64,000 nucleotides of DNA from Symbiodinium natans. Lineage: Eukaryota > Sar > Dinophyceae > Suessiales > Symbiodiniaceae. The number at the start of each line of letters is the position of its first letter. The first letter of the stretch is position 1. The notes beneath the pieces were generated by a model. The model searched no databases. It saw only the letters and a program-made list of their open reading frames with translations, and was not told the DNA's origin. Shown in pieces: positions 11,929-23,893 of this stretch. The stretch covers positions 70,001 to 134,000 of the forward strand of contig CAJNDS010002332.1 of the NCBI GenBank assembly GCA_905221605.1. Direction: 5' to 3'. Made by a program: the position numbers and the translations under genes.

Positions 11929-14357
11929 TCAGATCTTTTCCTGCACTGGAGATGTCGCCCCGCCGACTGACTCTACCAGCAGTTCCGCACAGGAGCTTCG
12001 AATGCGACATTCGAAGCTGCAGCCGGCGTCGGCACGCAAGAGAGGGCAAAGGTAAAACTCCGGCTGCTGAACCACGAAGCTTGTAGACCAAACATCTGCA
12101 TCACTCATCATCGGGAGCTCTGAACACCCAACAGCCAGTGAAGCAGCTGCCGTGTGAAAGGAATGTGCCGGACACTTCAGAGCAGCAACGGCGGCATAGG
12201 AAGCGGAAGCACCTGAAAGAGAACTCGTGTCCCACTTGTTGCGACTTCTTGAGTCAGGGCCGTCAACATTCCTGATCCTGAAGGCGTTCCGTTCGATTTC
12301 AGTCTTGCTTGCAAGCCCTGACCATAGGTTTTGAGATAGCAACTGGCCAAAACTGATGCTGTCCAGGTTCATCGTATCACAGCGCTGCGTAAACATCCGC
12401 AAAGCACGGCCAGTCTCCTGGTCGGAATGCAGCAATCTGGCGGCCAGATGCACCAGTTCATGCCGAGAGAGCAGACCATCGGCATCAGCATCAGAGAGCT
12501 CAAAGACGTCGTGCAGCAAAGATTGGAAAGGATCTTGTTTCCACCAGCACAGTGTGGATTCGAGCCTGCGAGTCAGCGTCACAGTGACATGGACCGGCGC
12601 AGTCGGCGCACAGACGCGGAAAGACGGAGCTTCCGAGAAGAGACGCGCTTTTCCCGGAAGCAGGGTCCCTGCAAAGCAAAAGTCGCTTCTGGAACAGCAG
12701 GTGACCTCTTCTATGACAACAGCATCTCCTGGACCTGACCATGTGAAATGCACACAGAAATGGCCGAAGCCACGGTCGCCTGGAAAGAAATGTGAGGGAA
12801 CAACCCGATACTCCCACTTCGGAGGAAGCTTTGTGATGTCGAAAACAAGCGATACCTCCCTTTTGCCTTCAAACGATGTCTGATGCAGAATTCGGCGCCG
12901 GTTGCGCGTGCAGCTCTTTGCATCTGTCAGAACTTCCGGAAGGACCTCTTGGCAAAGAACCGTGAGACCAATCTGAGGAAATGGCAACCTTCCATGAGCG
13001 ATATCCGCGTGCCGAAGCTCGGGCTGCGACAAGGTAACTGCCAATCGCATCTTGCCCGCTGGCAGAACCCTAAACATAGCATTCTCCTGAAAGGATGGGA
13101 AAGATGATGAGCCACCAGAGGTGCCTACCGTGACAGGGACGTCGTATGAAGACCGAGGCAAAGGAGAAGTACAAAACCCGACATGGCAAACGTACACTCG
13201 GTTGAACAATCGGAGGAAGTCGGTCAACTCCATCTCCATCCTTGGTGCCGAAACCTCGCCTTCGGCACTTGGATCGACTACGGAGACACGCTGCTGAACG
13301 GGTGCAGCCGCGTAGCTGACGACGTAGGTATGGTTCGGCCGCACGCCCTCAGCAGGAGCCTGAGCTCCAGCATCTGCACCCGCGTACCCATGCTCCGAAC
13401 GGCCAGGCTCGGAAGTTCTTGCGCAGGCAAGCAGAGGTGCAGCTGCACCTCTCAGCTGCAACTCGGCCAGAAGAGCCTCAACTTTCGGAGACCTCATCTC
13501 AACAGTCGGCGCAGCCGTGAAGGTGAAGAGTGATTCGTCAACACGTCCACCAGAGAGGCAGGCGTAGCACCCTTGAAGCTTTGCACACGCCTTCTCAAGG
13601 AAACAGGCAAACAGCTCCTTGCCATCGGCATGATGAGCAAAAGCAGGTCTCAGCCGTGCACAGGGAAGGAAAGTGTCCATAACAACTTCTTGCCATATCC
13701 CCTCGTGGAACAGCTTGACCACGCACTTGCCTGGCAAGGCCACTCGGCGACAGCGGGATTGGGTTAGGCAGGGGGAGAAGACGATGCGCGAAGCAATAAA
13801 CGCCGCGCTGTGTATTTGCTAAATGCATCATACATTTGGATGGAAATGAAATCCAGCACTCGCCGTTTTACCCTTAGTACAAAGATGTGATATTATCGAT
13901 GCCTCACGATGTCTCAGTTCTGGCACTTGGTGAGTATGGATGGGGCCAAGATAAATCCGAGGGCGACTAAAGCCAGGACCCTGTACAGTTCTAAAGAGCC
14001 AACAGCACTCTACGAGAGTTCAAAATGCATACTTCGGCCCAACATGTCACAGCATTGTGGTGAGTGCCCATCCCAGCCTTCTTCAGGCTCGTAAGTGACA
14101 AAAAGCCGGCGAAGCAGGTGTGACTGCTGTGCAAGAAGCGCAATCGCCGATATCAGGTAACAGTCCGGCAAATAACCTTGTCTCACAGTACACGTGCCTG
14201 GCAAAGCATCCATGTCGAAGAGGCCGCATGGTGTCGGATGAAGCTGGTGCGGACGGAGCCATTCAAGTTTCTCGTAACACCACTGCTGCGAGGAAGAGCC
14301 GCCCCAGAGTGACTTTTCGTCAGGTGGAAATTCTGCATCTACGAACATCCATGCGCT
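11929..14357 (-). CDS. Calpain-like cysteine protease, 3' two exons
   Basis: Calpains are cytosolic Ca-dependent cysteine proteases with a papain-like core (PC1, PC2), beta-sandwich domains and, in classical members, EF-hands. The 5' exon (14078 to about 14357) carries the PC1 start: FVDAEFPPDEKSL, then RQGYLPDCYLISA, with the catalytic Cys codon at 14160-14162. The 3' exon (11929-13730, stop included) starts with GKCVVKLFHEG, runs through PC2 with the His of PNHTYVV (codon 13330-13332), continues into beta-sandwich-like sequence and ends after one good EF-hand loop, DADADGLLSRHE. The intron 13731-14077 has a GC donor and an AG acceptor, and joins GAAGAA-G to GC. The usual Asn-Pro-Trp-Gly loop is replaced by VDPSAEG and shortened, so the catalytic Asn is an Asp at best. 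The motif Gly-Asp-Cys-Trp is also Pro-Asp-Cys-Tyr. Any exons upstream were not found. Family call is confident; protease activity is doubtful. Confidence 0.85.
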
Positions 14358-15863
14358 GACAAGGTGTCTGCGGCTCTTGCGTGCGTGAATGACACCGAAT
14401 GACTGTAGAAAAACCTTTAGGCGCAGAATCCTAGAACCCTGAAGGCCCAAGCACTCAAACACCTTTTCGGCTGATGTCGGTTTTGCAAGCTGACTGCAGC
14501 TGCCTTTGATCATGGTGTCGTACTGCACTTCTCACGGCGCCCCAACTTGTCTTCAGTCAAGCGCTTGATTGAAAAAAGTTGTGCAGAAGAAGTCCCCAAC
14601 CCGAAATGCGTCAAGAACACCGAAAACAACGATGCCCGACGATGCCTTGCGGATTCCCTGCGCTGACAACTGTCTCTGCGGCAGGGCATGCTGAAAGCAC
14701 GTGTGAAAGAGACCAAGCTCCCAGAGACACATCCCGAAGTCCAGAAGCCAGGAAGGACGCGACAACTTCCGTGGTTGCAGAGGGAGTATTCGGGGGCGTA
14801 GCGGCCGGATTGGAGGCCTGGGGCCTAGGGTTAAGATTATCACGCTCCCTGCCTTCCCAATGCCTCTCCACATGCTTTTGGCAACAATGGCTCCTGGCCG
14901 ATGAGGTTTGAGGGGGGGCAGCGGGACTGTTCAGAGCTCGTGCCGGTGAGCGGCCGAGCACTAGATGCAGAGCGCTGACAATCAGAAATGCATCGGGGAC
15001 CTCATGGGGTTTGGCACCGCAGGATTTTATGGGATGCTCTTGGGGAATTCTGTGGGGATACTCTAGGGTGGGATACGGGCGATGGGCGAGGAGCAGATCA
15101 GGCAAGGAGAAGAGGTTAGCTTAAATCCAATAAACCCCAACAACCGAGGGTGAGGAAAAAATTCCAGGACCCTCAGTTCATCCGGACCTCAATGCTCCAT
15201 ATGAAACTGTTCTGATTGCACAAGTGCCTACACGCCGGATCCTGAATTCAGGGCCCGAATTCAGCAGCGCGTTCCTAATCTTCCCCCAGCCACTCTACAA
15301 GCACAAGCTTGTACAACAAGACGCTCCTTTTGCAAAAAGCCTCGCCTTTGCACAGCGCAGCCGGCCCAGCGCGTAGATGATGTTGGCGAGCTCCTGCTCA
15401 TTGCCTGGCTCTGTGCGCGGCAAAGCCTTCACAGGTGCCTTCTTCTACTTACCACCTGGTGCTTACCACCTGGTGCAACAGCGGCTCCGACAAGTTCTTA
15501 CCATCACCCACTACGACACCAATGAAGCCCCTGCCCAAGCCACCTTTCACATCATGATACCACCCTCGCACCCGCAAAGATGCTTCCCAGCAAGCACGAT
15601 AAGCCTGACACCTGCCAAGACGTGAAACTCAGGCAGAGCTGACACTCCGACATCACATCGGCTGCGTGGGAGCAAAGCTCCGGCAACTGCCTCAGGGTTG
15701 GGATGGGTTGGGAGCTGCAGGCTCAGGGGCAAGAGCGCAGCCCTGCTCTGCTAGGGCCTGCTAGGGTCCCAACAGGGCTTCAGCAGCTACGTCAAGAAGC
15801 AGGGCCAAGAGCTGGCAAAGAGCCCAAGCCACCGGATCCTCGAAATCCTCAACCACACCGAGC

Positions 15864-16013
15864 TCTGAAAGAACTGAAAGAACTGAAAGAACTGAAAGAA
15901 CTGAAAGAACTGAAAGAACTGAAAGAACTGAAAGAACTGAAAGAACTGAAAGAACTGAAAGAACTGAAAGAACTGAGAAAGAACTGAGAAAGAACTGACA
16001 GAACTGAAAGAAC
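15864..16013. repeat. 9-bp minisatellite CTGAAAGAA
   Basis: About 12 near-perfect head-to-tail copies of CTGAAAGAA run to about 15974, followed by degenerate GAGAAAGAA variants to about 16013. The unit is a multiple of three. The plus strand therefore stays open and would encode repeating Lys-Glu-Leu, and the minus strand Phe-Ser-Ser or Leu-Ser-Val. I treat the open frames as a by-product of the repeat. Confidence 0.9.
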
Positions 16014-16982
16014 TTCTTCTTTCCCCGAAACTTCAAAAGCTTTGGGCCTCTCTTTGAACTGAAGCGTTGCCCAGGCATGCAAGATGTTTGCACAGCCGCG
16101 TGCCTGCGCAGAGCAAGCTAAGGCTTCTCCATGGAAGCCGACATCTCTGACGATTCGAGGAGCTGTGTTGCATGTAGTGATTCATATGCTCTGTATATAC
16201 TCTAGTAGACGATAATAGACACAGAATATATTGTGTGTATCGTTCTAAAGGCAGCACAAGAGCTGTCGCAATATTCGGTGTAGTGCATCCATATTTCAAG
16301 AAGCAAAACTGAACAACCCAACTGTTCAAGGCTTCTTCAAAGTTCCCGTGTCTCCTAAGAATCACTAAGAAGACTGCTAATTACGGCAAACCGCAGCCTG
16401 AACACCGAACTAATCGGAAGCCTACTTGGTTCCACTCCTAGTGTGCGCCTATCGTGTAAATGCCACAAATCACACAAACCATTTCTGCTGTCAATCAAAG
16501 CTTCGTGGAAGCTGTGCCCGGTTTGACATTTCGTTTATGAAGCGGCCCGGCATCAAAGTTCGTGATCCCGACGCTGTCAAAGGCCTCCAGAGACAGAAAG
16601 GTTTCAGCGAGTTTCGTCAAATTGGCTTTCAAATACCGCTTTCCCGAAACATCTCTCAGAAGCAGGGCCCAAGACTCTACTCGAGCAACCAATGCAATTC
16701 TCTCGACTCATTCTCTCCATTTCTTCGAGGATTCGAGGATGCAGCTACATGCGGAGCGCAGGGCTCATGCAAATCTGTGCCAATCCTGGGAAGACTGCCT
16801 CTTTGCATTGGCGTGGATGTGCCGTTTTTGGCATTGTGGAGAAGGGTTATAGTTACAGGGCCAGACTGCAGCTGAAGCTCCTGCCCTGAGAAGTTCCCAT
16901 CCGGCGGCGGCTTACGGAGGGATCTTGTTGAGAATATGCCTCGAACCCTGGTCAACCCGAACCTGTCATGTCACATGGATTT

Positions 16983-17051
16983 CTCTTCAACCGCCCTAAA
17001 CCCTAAACCCTAAACTCTAAACCCTAAACCCTAAACCCTAAACCCTAAACC
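16983..17051. repeat. Interstitial telomeric island, CCCTAAA orientation
   Basis: About eight units of CCCTAAA with one variant (ACTCTAAA). This is the C-rich strand of the Arabidopsis-type telomere repeat used by dinoflagellates. It faces two TTTAGGG islands to its right. Confidence 0.9.
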
Positions 17052-17164
17052 TGGTGCCTCGTGGAGGCGCTGCGCCAGTGACCGCGCCTCTGGGCCCCTG
17101 GCCGGCCGCGCGAAACGGCCGAGCCGGTGCCAGGCCTCAGGGACGTCACACATCATACTGGGGT

Positions 17165-17305
17165 CTAGGGTTGAGGGTTTAGGGTTTAGGGCTTGGGGCT
17201 TAGGGTTTAATCAAGTTTAATCGCTCACACTCGGACAAGCCAGGCGAGGCATTCAAGGTTCAGGAGTCTGAGGGCTTAGAGTTTAGGGTTTAGGGTTTAG
17301 GGTCG
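17165..17305. repeat. Interstitial telomeric islands, TTTAGGG orientation
   Basis: Two short degenerate TTTAGGG clusters (about 17165-17210 and 17278-17303) in the opposite orientation to the island at 16983. The G-rich strand points outward to the right and the C-rich strand outward to the left. This is the reverse of the head-to-head layout left by a telomere fusion. Confidence 0.8.
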
Positions 17306-18087
17306 CGAGTGTTTCTGGGGAGGTTCCGATAGTGACTGCACGAGAAACGCAGGCTCACAATGAGTAAGGAAGTTTGCGATTAACAAGCACTGTGCCTCGC
17401 CTCATGTCACGACGCTACAGCCTCCTATCAGCTACCCTTGGGTCAGCCCCTGGGGTCAGTTTTTGGGGTCAACTGGCACGTCACTGTTTGGGATCTCACG
17501 CCTATGTCAGGTGATGATCTGGGGCTTCGTTGTTCTGTCAGGGCATATCATATGGAACCCTTTCGTATCTGTTCGAACGAGTTCAAACGATCATGGGGCC
17601 TTAGCTTCGCTTGCCAAATTCTGCTAGGGTGTCAAGTTGCGCAGACGACGAGGCAAGCCTTTCACACGACTTCTGTCAATGCATCTCGGCACTCAGATCT
17701 GAAGAATTGCACCGCGCGCTTTGCGCACGCAGGCTCTCTCGCAAATGCGGTGCTAAGCCGCGATACCCTGGAAGAACGACCTTGCCTGGTTACCTTATCC
17801 AGAAACCTTAACCCCGCACCCTCGAAACCCTCAGTAATAGCATCAGGTGAGTCGTACAGAATGTTGAGGAGTGGACAGTGGCATGTGACACCGCTGGCCA
17901 CCTGTAGTCGTTTAGAGATGTTGTCCCGAGCAGGTCTCAAACTGCCAAACACATCTTCTTTTCGGTTTGCCACCCTCCATGTCTTTCTTGCGCCACCCGC
18001 CTGGCAACTCCGCATCTGTTTTCGGGGCTTCGACTGTGCCAGTCTGCATTGTTCTTTCAGATCAGCCCTCAAAACCCTCACGAGTAA

Positions 18088-18127
18088 GAGAGCGAGCGAG
18101 CGAGAGCGAGCGAGAGCGAGAGAGAGT

Positions 18128-18159
<32 letters not shown>

Positions 18160-18162
18160 ACA
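18088..18162. repeat. GAGC/GA microsatellite
   Basis: GAGCGAGC units grade into pure GA over about 75 bases. The array makes Arg/Glu-rich open frames that I do not regard as genes. Confidence 0.9.
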
Positions 18163-19106
18163 CGACCGCCCAACCCGGCCCCTTTTCCGTGAGACTCCGA
18201 CAAAACATCCCGGAAACATGTCTGAACAAACTTCTGGAGACCTCGAGATGCCCAGGTGGGGATTCTTTTCCAGCTTCAAGGTTTGGGAGCCCTTCTTTGT
18301 CCCAATTCTCCGGGTTCCTTTGACCTTGGCGACTTTTACCTCCAGACTTTGGGCGTTTCTTTTGCGGGTTCTAGGCATGTGAGCAGGTGGGTGTAAGCGT
18401 CAGGGCCGTGTTCTGGTATCCTAACTACTCGTGTGTGGCCTAAGCAACTGAGCGCTATGTCTTTATTGAGAGGTGCGCCGCGCACGGTCTCGCGGCGGGG
18501 GGGGAGGGGGTCTCAAGGCGACTTAAAGCTTAATGGGTCTCCGAAAGCTTTGGGGGGGTGTCTCAAGGGAGCTGTCGCAGGAACGAGGCGATTGGTAAGC
18601 ATTCGGCTTAGCATGCGAATCTAGCAACATGGAGGCTCTGGAGTTTCAGCTATGCACCATACCTGGCATCCAAAGGTGCCGTTGCTATGCCCAGCCTGGT
18701 CACAGGTTGATACCTGAGCTTGGAAACATCGATTCTTTACAGTTCGTAGAGTTCAGGACGCTTAGGCTTGACAGGCGAATCGGCCGCGCAACCGTGCCTT
18801 TTCACAGAAATGCCCAGACACCGGGAAAGGCGTTAAGAAGTCAAAGCCTTCGATCTTGTTCAAAATCCGCCGGGTGGCTCGCGAAAGATGCCAGCCAACT
18901 CCTGCGGGAGGGGGGCGGGGGGTTGTGGGCTCAAGGTGGGTTAAGGACGACTCCAGCTCTGGGCGCCATAATTCATAGGGAGCTTCGAGCGGACTACAGC
19001 AGGATCGCCTATGCACCTGCAACCAGAAACGCAGCATCAAAGTGTACTTCAGGCCAAAGAAGTATTTGTGACGATTTGTGAGGCTATTGAGGCCCATACC
19101 CATCCA

Positions 19107-19416
19107 GTCGTCCTACTCGTCCTACTCGTCCTACTCGTCCTACTCGTCCTACTCGTCCTGGTCGTCCTACTCCTACTAATACCCCTACCCCTCCTACTCC
19201 AAGTCCTACTCCTACTCCTAAAATACGAATAATTATAATTATTATTATTATTATGACAAGAATAAGAATAATAACAGTAATAATAATAGAAATAGAAAAT
19301 AACAATAATAATAACAATTTAATAACAATAATAATAACAATAATAATGACAATACTAATAATAATCATCATCATCATAAATAGTAATAATAGTAATAGTA
19401 ATAATAGTAATAATTC
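19107..19416. repeat. Composite TCGTCCTAC and AAT array
   Basis: Six or so 9-bp units TCGTCCTAC (19107-19170) pass through CCTACTCC variants into a roughly 200-base tract of AAT/ATA/ATT triplets with scattered C and G. The transition suggests one tract that degenerated or expanded from another. Confidence 0.85.
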
Positions 19417-21593
19417 ATGCTAGTATGGTCAATATTCACTCATATTGCCTGTATGAGCTACCCGTAGCTATTGCTACGAGGTTCAGGTCAGCTCCCGCCT
19501 ACTTGCTTCTCACATCTCCTGGAGGCTTCTGCTGCCCGCCAGCCGCCTCTGAAGGCCCATCCTTCTGCAAGCGTGGAGAGCTTTAGGTTGAGGGATGTTG
19601 GGGGGAGGGGGGGGGGCTTGAGGGCTGGTTGTGCATTCTTTGGCTCAGAAAAAACCCTAAGTACTAAGCACATAGCGCATCATTGTTCAGGATGTTGGGA
19701 CGTGGAACAGTCGAGCCACGGTTGTTCGCTGGCCTCCGGCATAGCCACGGTCGGACCAAGGGTCCATTTAGGGCTCGTGCAGTTAGGCTAGCGGCCAAGG
19801 ACTCTTGCCGAGGACATGTAGCGAATGACAACGAAAGCAGCCGACGGGACCCTGGATGCCCGACTAAGACCGAAGTCTGACAAGACTGTCATCCCAGAAG
19901 CCAGCGGCCTCGTGCATCATCTGCAGCCAATCTGTGAGGTTACCATGGGGATTCCAAGTGAAAAGACCTTGGCATGTTGCGCCGCTTGGGCTGGACGCAG
20001 AAGGTCCGACTTGAGGACGCATAGCAATACGCCGCAGCTTCCTTGGCCTCTAGGGGTCGTGGTCGGAGTGCTTGGATCATGGATGAGCATGGCCCCTACC
20101 TGCCTTGGCTTGCCCCAAACAAACCTCCCTTGATCTCTGCATGATTCTGCATGTGCTTGAGCAACTCTGAACGGCGAGGGAAATTCGCAGCGGTCAAGCA
20201 ACAAGACCATGCGTTCAGCGCCCTCATTCCTTGCACCACCCCATGGGATTAGAGTTCCTCAATTCCTTGGCTCTGAGCTAATCATGGCGACGCCGAGACA
20301 AGCTACTCCAACAAAACATGCAGCCATAAACTCAAGTGTCGACGGTGGACAGCTTGCAGCAGCCGTGTGAAAAATGTGGCATCCGTTTGAGGGCGGACAG
20401 TCTTTCACTCAGATGAAATGCAGCAAGCCGCCATCTTCATGTCCCTCCGAAGCTGCTCCGACCTCAGGCATTGTCCAGAGGGCGCTTGGTTTCCGAATGT
20501 TTCCGACACATCCGATTGGGGATGAACCCTCCAATCCCCGTGCCGAGACGCAGAATAGCCACTGCGCCGGGGCATGGGCGGAAGCAGCTCCCACATCCCT
20601 TCAAGGAAAGAACCGCACTAAGCTTCATAAACTCTTCAAGTTTTGGGTTCGACAGCCCCCGAACGATCTGCGGTGGGGTCTGATGTAAGTAGAGCACGCA
20701 CGGGGGTCGAGTCAAGAACGTGTGGCACCCAGAAGTAGGCTTTTAATGAACACAAGAAACCAAAAACCAAGAAACGAGGGGGGTGGAACTTAAATTAAGT
20801 CTTTGCTTCTCTACTCATTCTATACTTTTCGAATAATGAACACAGGGGAACAAGAAACTTAAGTTTAGGGGGGTTCCTAAATAACATTGACGATGACACA
20901 GGAATTGTCTGTGAATCATGGGTTCCAGTGGTTGCAGATCCAGGGCAAGGTTTGGAGATTGTTCGCGGTCTTTGCCGTTCCTTAAGGAAGCCACGTGTTC
21001 CGAACACGTGCGTCGGGGGTGTTCCCCAGTCGAGCCTTGCCCGTTCCGGACTGGCCTCCCGGCCACTCCCAACACGCCTCGCGCCACACCCGCTCCCAAC
21101 ACGCCGGCGCCCAACACCCCAGTTGCAACCAACACGACTAACATTCACGACCCCAGTCCCCTGACGTCATGAGCTTCGAATGTCGAGGCTGAAGTGAAAC
21201 ACAAGCGAAACACGACTTGAACCCTGGATTCAAAACTCAGGATTGCTTTGAATTCTTCTTTTGTGTCGTTGCGGTTGAGTAGCTGGTTTGGAAGAGCTGT
21301 GGGCGGGAGTTGTGCTTTTCGATGTGGGGCTTTTGGTTCCGAACAGCTTGTATCTAAATCAACCTCGGAAGCCCAGGAAAGAAGCCTGAAGGAAAGGCAA
21401 GTCATGAGGCAGGTGCCCATGTCTGCGGGCTTGAAAGGCTTAGGAACGTCAAGGGGCCAAGGAGAAGCATGCTGATTCTTACCTACTTGTAATAAGATGT
21501 AATAAGTACTTGCTTCTCTTCTACTTGTTTCGGCGGCTGCTCCGTCGAGAGAGTTCGGCACATACTTCGGAGGTTCCTCTAAGAGACAGGCAC

Positions 21594-21631
21594 ATATATA
21601 TATATATGTAGTTATATATATATATACACAT
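21594..21631. repeat. TA-rich inverted repeat
   Basis: Two TATATATA runs flank TATGTAGTTATA, giving a low-stability palindrome of about 38 bases. No neighbouring coding feature explains it. Confidence 0.7.
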
Positions 21632-22689
21632 CTATACACGTATAAAGGCAAAATCCATGGTTCTCTGCAAAGAAATGGGAAGTTCACCATTTACCATGCG
21701 GAGACATGCCCCCAACTCCTCAACCTTTCCTGAAACTGCCTTTTTGCATCTGGTCTGAAACGACTCAACCAGGAAAGAGGTAACAGAGGCCGACACCGAC
21801 ACCCCTTGCCTGAAACTGCCTTCTTTCTCGGAACCTTCCGAAGCATCCGATGTTAAGTCATGGTAAACCCGAAGGCCTGCTAAGTCTCGAAGCCCTGGTG
21901 GGCCTTGCACTGGGTCTAAGCGCTCGCAGTCTGACAAGTTCTGCGCGCCGTCGTAGCCACCGCAGACTGGGGGCTTCGCCGCTTTTTGGGCTGTTTGGGC
22001 TTCTGGAGACAGGCTCTTCGGGGTTTTGCCAAGGCCGTCAGGCAGTGTTCTGGGACAGCTTTTGGGATGTGTGGACGTGCGACATGCGCACACGGTTATC
22101 CGTTCACAAAGCGCCGAGAACATTCGAAAGAAAGCCTGTGGGGCACAAGCCTTCTGGAAGCTACCGGATCCACTCTCACCCTCCAGACAACTCCTGAGGT
22201 ACTCTGCTTTTCCCGCAGAACAGAAACCACCCCGCTTGTTGCCTCGCTAGAGTTGGGAAACAAAACCAGGGTCTCCCGCTCGGAACTGCGACTCCAGGGC
22301 CCAAACTGTAGAGCTGGCCAGCAACGACTGCCTGGCGGCAGTTTACCCAGTTGACCCTCGGGAACACAATCCTCAAACTCACTTCAGCCCTCAACTGCTC
22401 TCGACAAGTCCACCAGGACCACCAAGCGCAATAACCCTCTGAGCCCTTGTCCCACTCGTTACTCGTTTCATTGTCGCTCTATGTGCTGTGGGGGAAGGTC
22501 TGTCTCACGCTTCAAGCTTTGCACAGACACACACACACACAAACAAACAATAACATACAAAAAAACGCCCACCTGCACTCATCGAGACGCATAGGGTTGA
22601 CGCATACCCATTTGCAATGTGCAACCAGCGCACCACGGCCGCCCCAGCCCGCCGAGCCAGCATTGGGCGCAGGCTCCTGGCTGACTCCG

Positions 22690-23893
22690 CAGGACGCCCT
22701 CCAACTACGGCCAAAACTCGGGTGCTCCTTTGGAGGGCATTGCCTGGAACAACTCAGACAGCCCTGAGCCTGACCACAACAGCTCCCAAGCCTGTGTTTT
22801 CGTCATGTCAGCCAGCTTCCTTGTCGCGGACGAGCTGTACTGCGAACCACAACACTAGGTCAGGCCTTGCCCTGCCACTGCCTGGGCCGGCCCAACCACA
22901 CAGTCCTAGCCGGTTGCCTCTCACCCGGAAGGATCAGCGATTTCCTTGGACAGCTGAATGAGACAACTTCGGAAGTCATTGGGTCTAATCACAAAACTTG
23001 GAAATTTTGGAACAAGCCATGGTAGGATGCCATGCTTTGCGCAGCACATCCAAGTTTCTCCAACAAGACAGCACCATCATCCATCTCTCCTGGTCGCGGT
23101 TCGGAGGGAAGTAAGGTTTTCGGAAACAGGGGCTTGCAACGAACAGAATTACAAAGAAAACTTTAGCTTCGATTCTCGATGCTGTCCAAGCACCACCCTG
23201 CATGATCTTCGACTTCGGCCGTAATGTGCAGTTCTTGCCGATGCGAGTGCTCTGCAACGTGAAGGCTCCGAGGGTGTTCATGTGAGCCACGACGCTTGCA
23301 TTGTCAATGCAGGTCCCCTCGCCAATTGTGAAGAGATCTGGCTCTACCACCCCAGGGCCACCACTGGTCTCCCAGATACAAACATTTGGCCCCATCCGGC
23401 AGCCCAAAAAACGGTAGTACAAGGCAAGCCACTCTGACCCGCTGAGGCACGGCAAGAGATCAGTCACATCGAGGACTTGTTGCAGATGAGTGTATCGCTT
23501 CCACCTCTGGTTGTAAGTGTCCGTATCCCAATTATACACCCCGTCCCGCCGGCGTCCGATAATGGTCCACTTCAGTGCAATGGCAGCCAGCAGCGTCATC
23601 ACGAACCTGACAAGACACGCCAGCATCATGGCCACCAGAAAGAGGATGCCGTAGACTGTGCTGCCTGTGCTGCTTTTGACCCACGACAGCTTCTGCAGCT
23701 CGACGTCGCAAAGCGATAGGAACACGAACAAGCCCATGAACTTGAAGGCTGCCACCGCCGGTCCAAGCACAGCATGCGTCAGCACGTTCGCCAAGACGAG
23801 CTCGGCTTGCCCAACGACTCTGTAGGGCAGGACTTGGTTGCTGTAGAGCGCGAGCCCGAAAGGTGTAGGCTTGTTGACTTGTGCCTCAGGCAC
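22690..23893 (-). CDS. Synthetase block 6: membrane/beta-helix unit 3 and C-terminus
   Basis: The main exon (about 23160-23880) begins with NQVLPYRVVGQAELVLANVL, has hydrophobic helices (for example YGILFLVAMMLACLV and FVMTLLAAIALKWTIIG), then DGVYNWDTDTYNQRW. Hexapeptide sequence follows in YYRFLGCRMGPNV, EPDLFTIGEGTCIDNASVVA and STRIGKNCTLRPKSKIMQGG. After a donor near 23175 the frame is intronic. A short minus-strand frame near 22690-22745 reading FQAMPSKGAPEFWP then stop resembles the end of such domains and may be the terminal exon. That last step is tentative; the unit itself is clear. Confidence 0.75.

Larger units (their letters stand above)
14358..22680. other. Intergenic or 5' calpain region, no recognised gene
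   Basis: No family motif was found on either strand. The stretch holds a 9-bp minisatellite (15864), divergent telomere-repeat islands (16983-17305), a GA microsatellite (18088), a composite TCGTCCTAC/AAT array (19107) and a TA palindrome (21594). Upstream exons of the calpain gene could lie in its first part, since dinoflagellate introns vary in length, but I could not identify them. Confidence 0.5.

Noticed and set aside
15864-19416. CRISPR-like arrays
   Set aside because: The repeats are contiguous or grade into each other, with no unique spacers of constant length.
19630-19670. Possible spliced-leader relic near TTTGGCTCAG
   Set aside because: It matches the dinoflagellate leader only partly, sits next to no gene start, and the full leader sequence is not found anywhere in the window.
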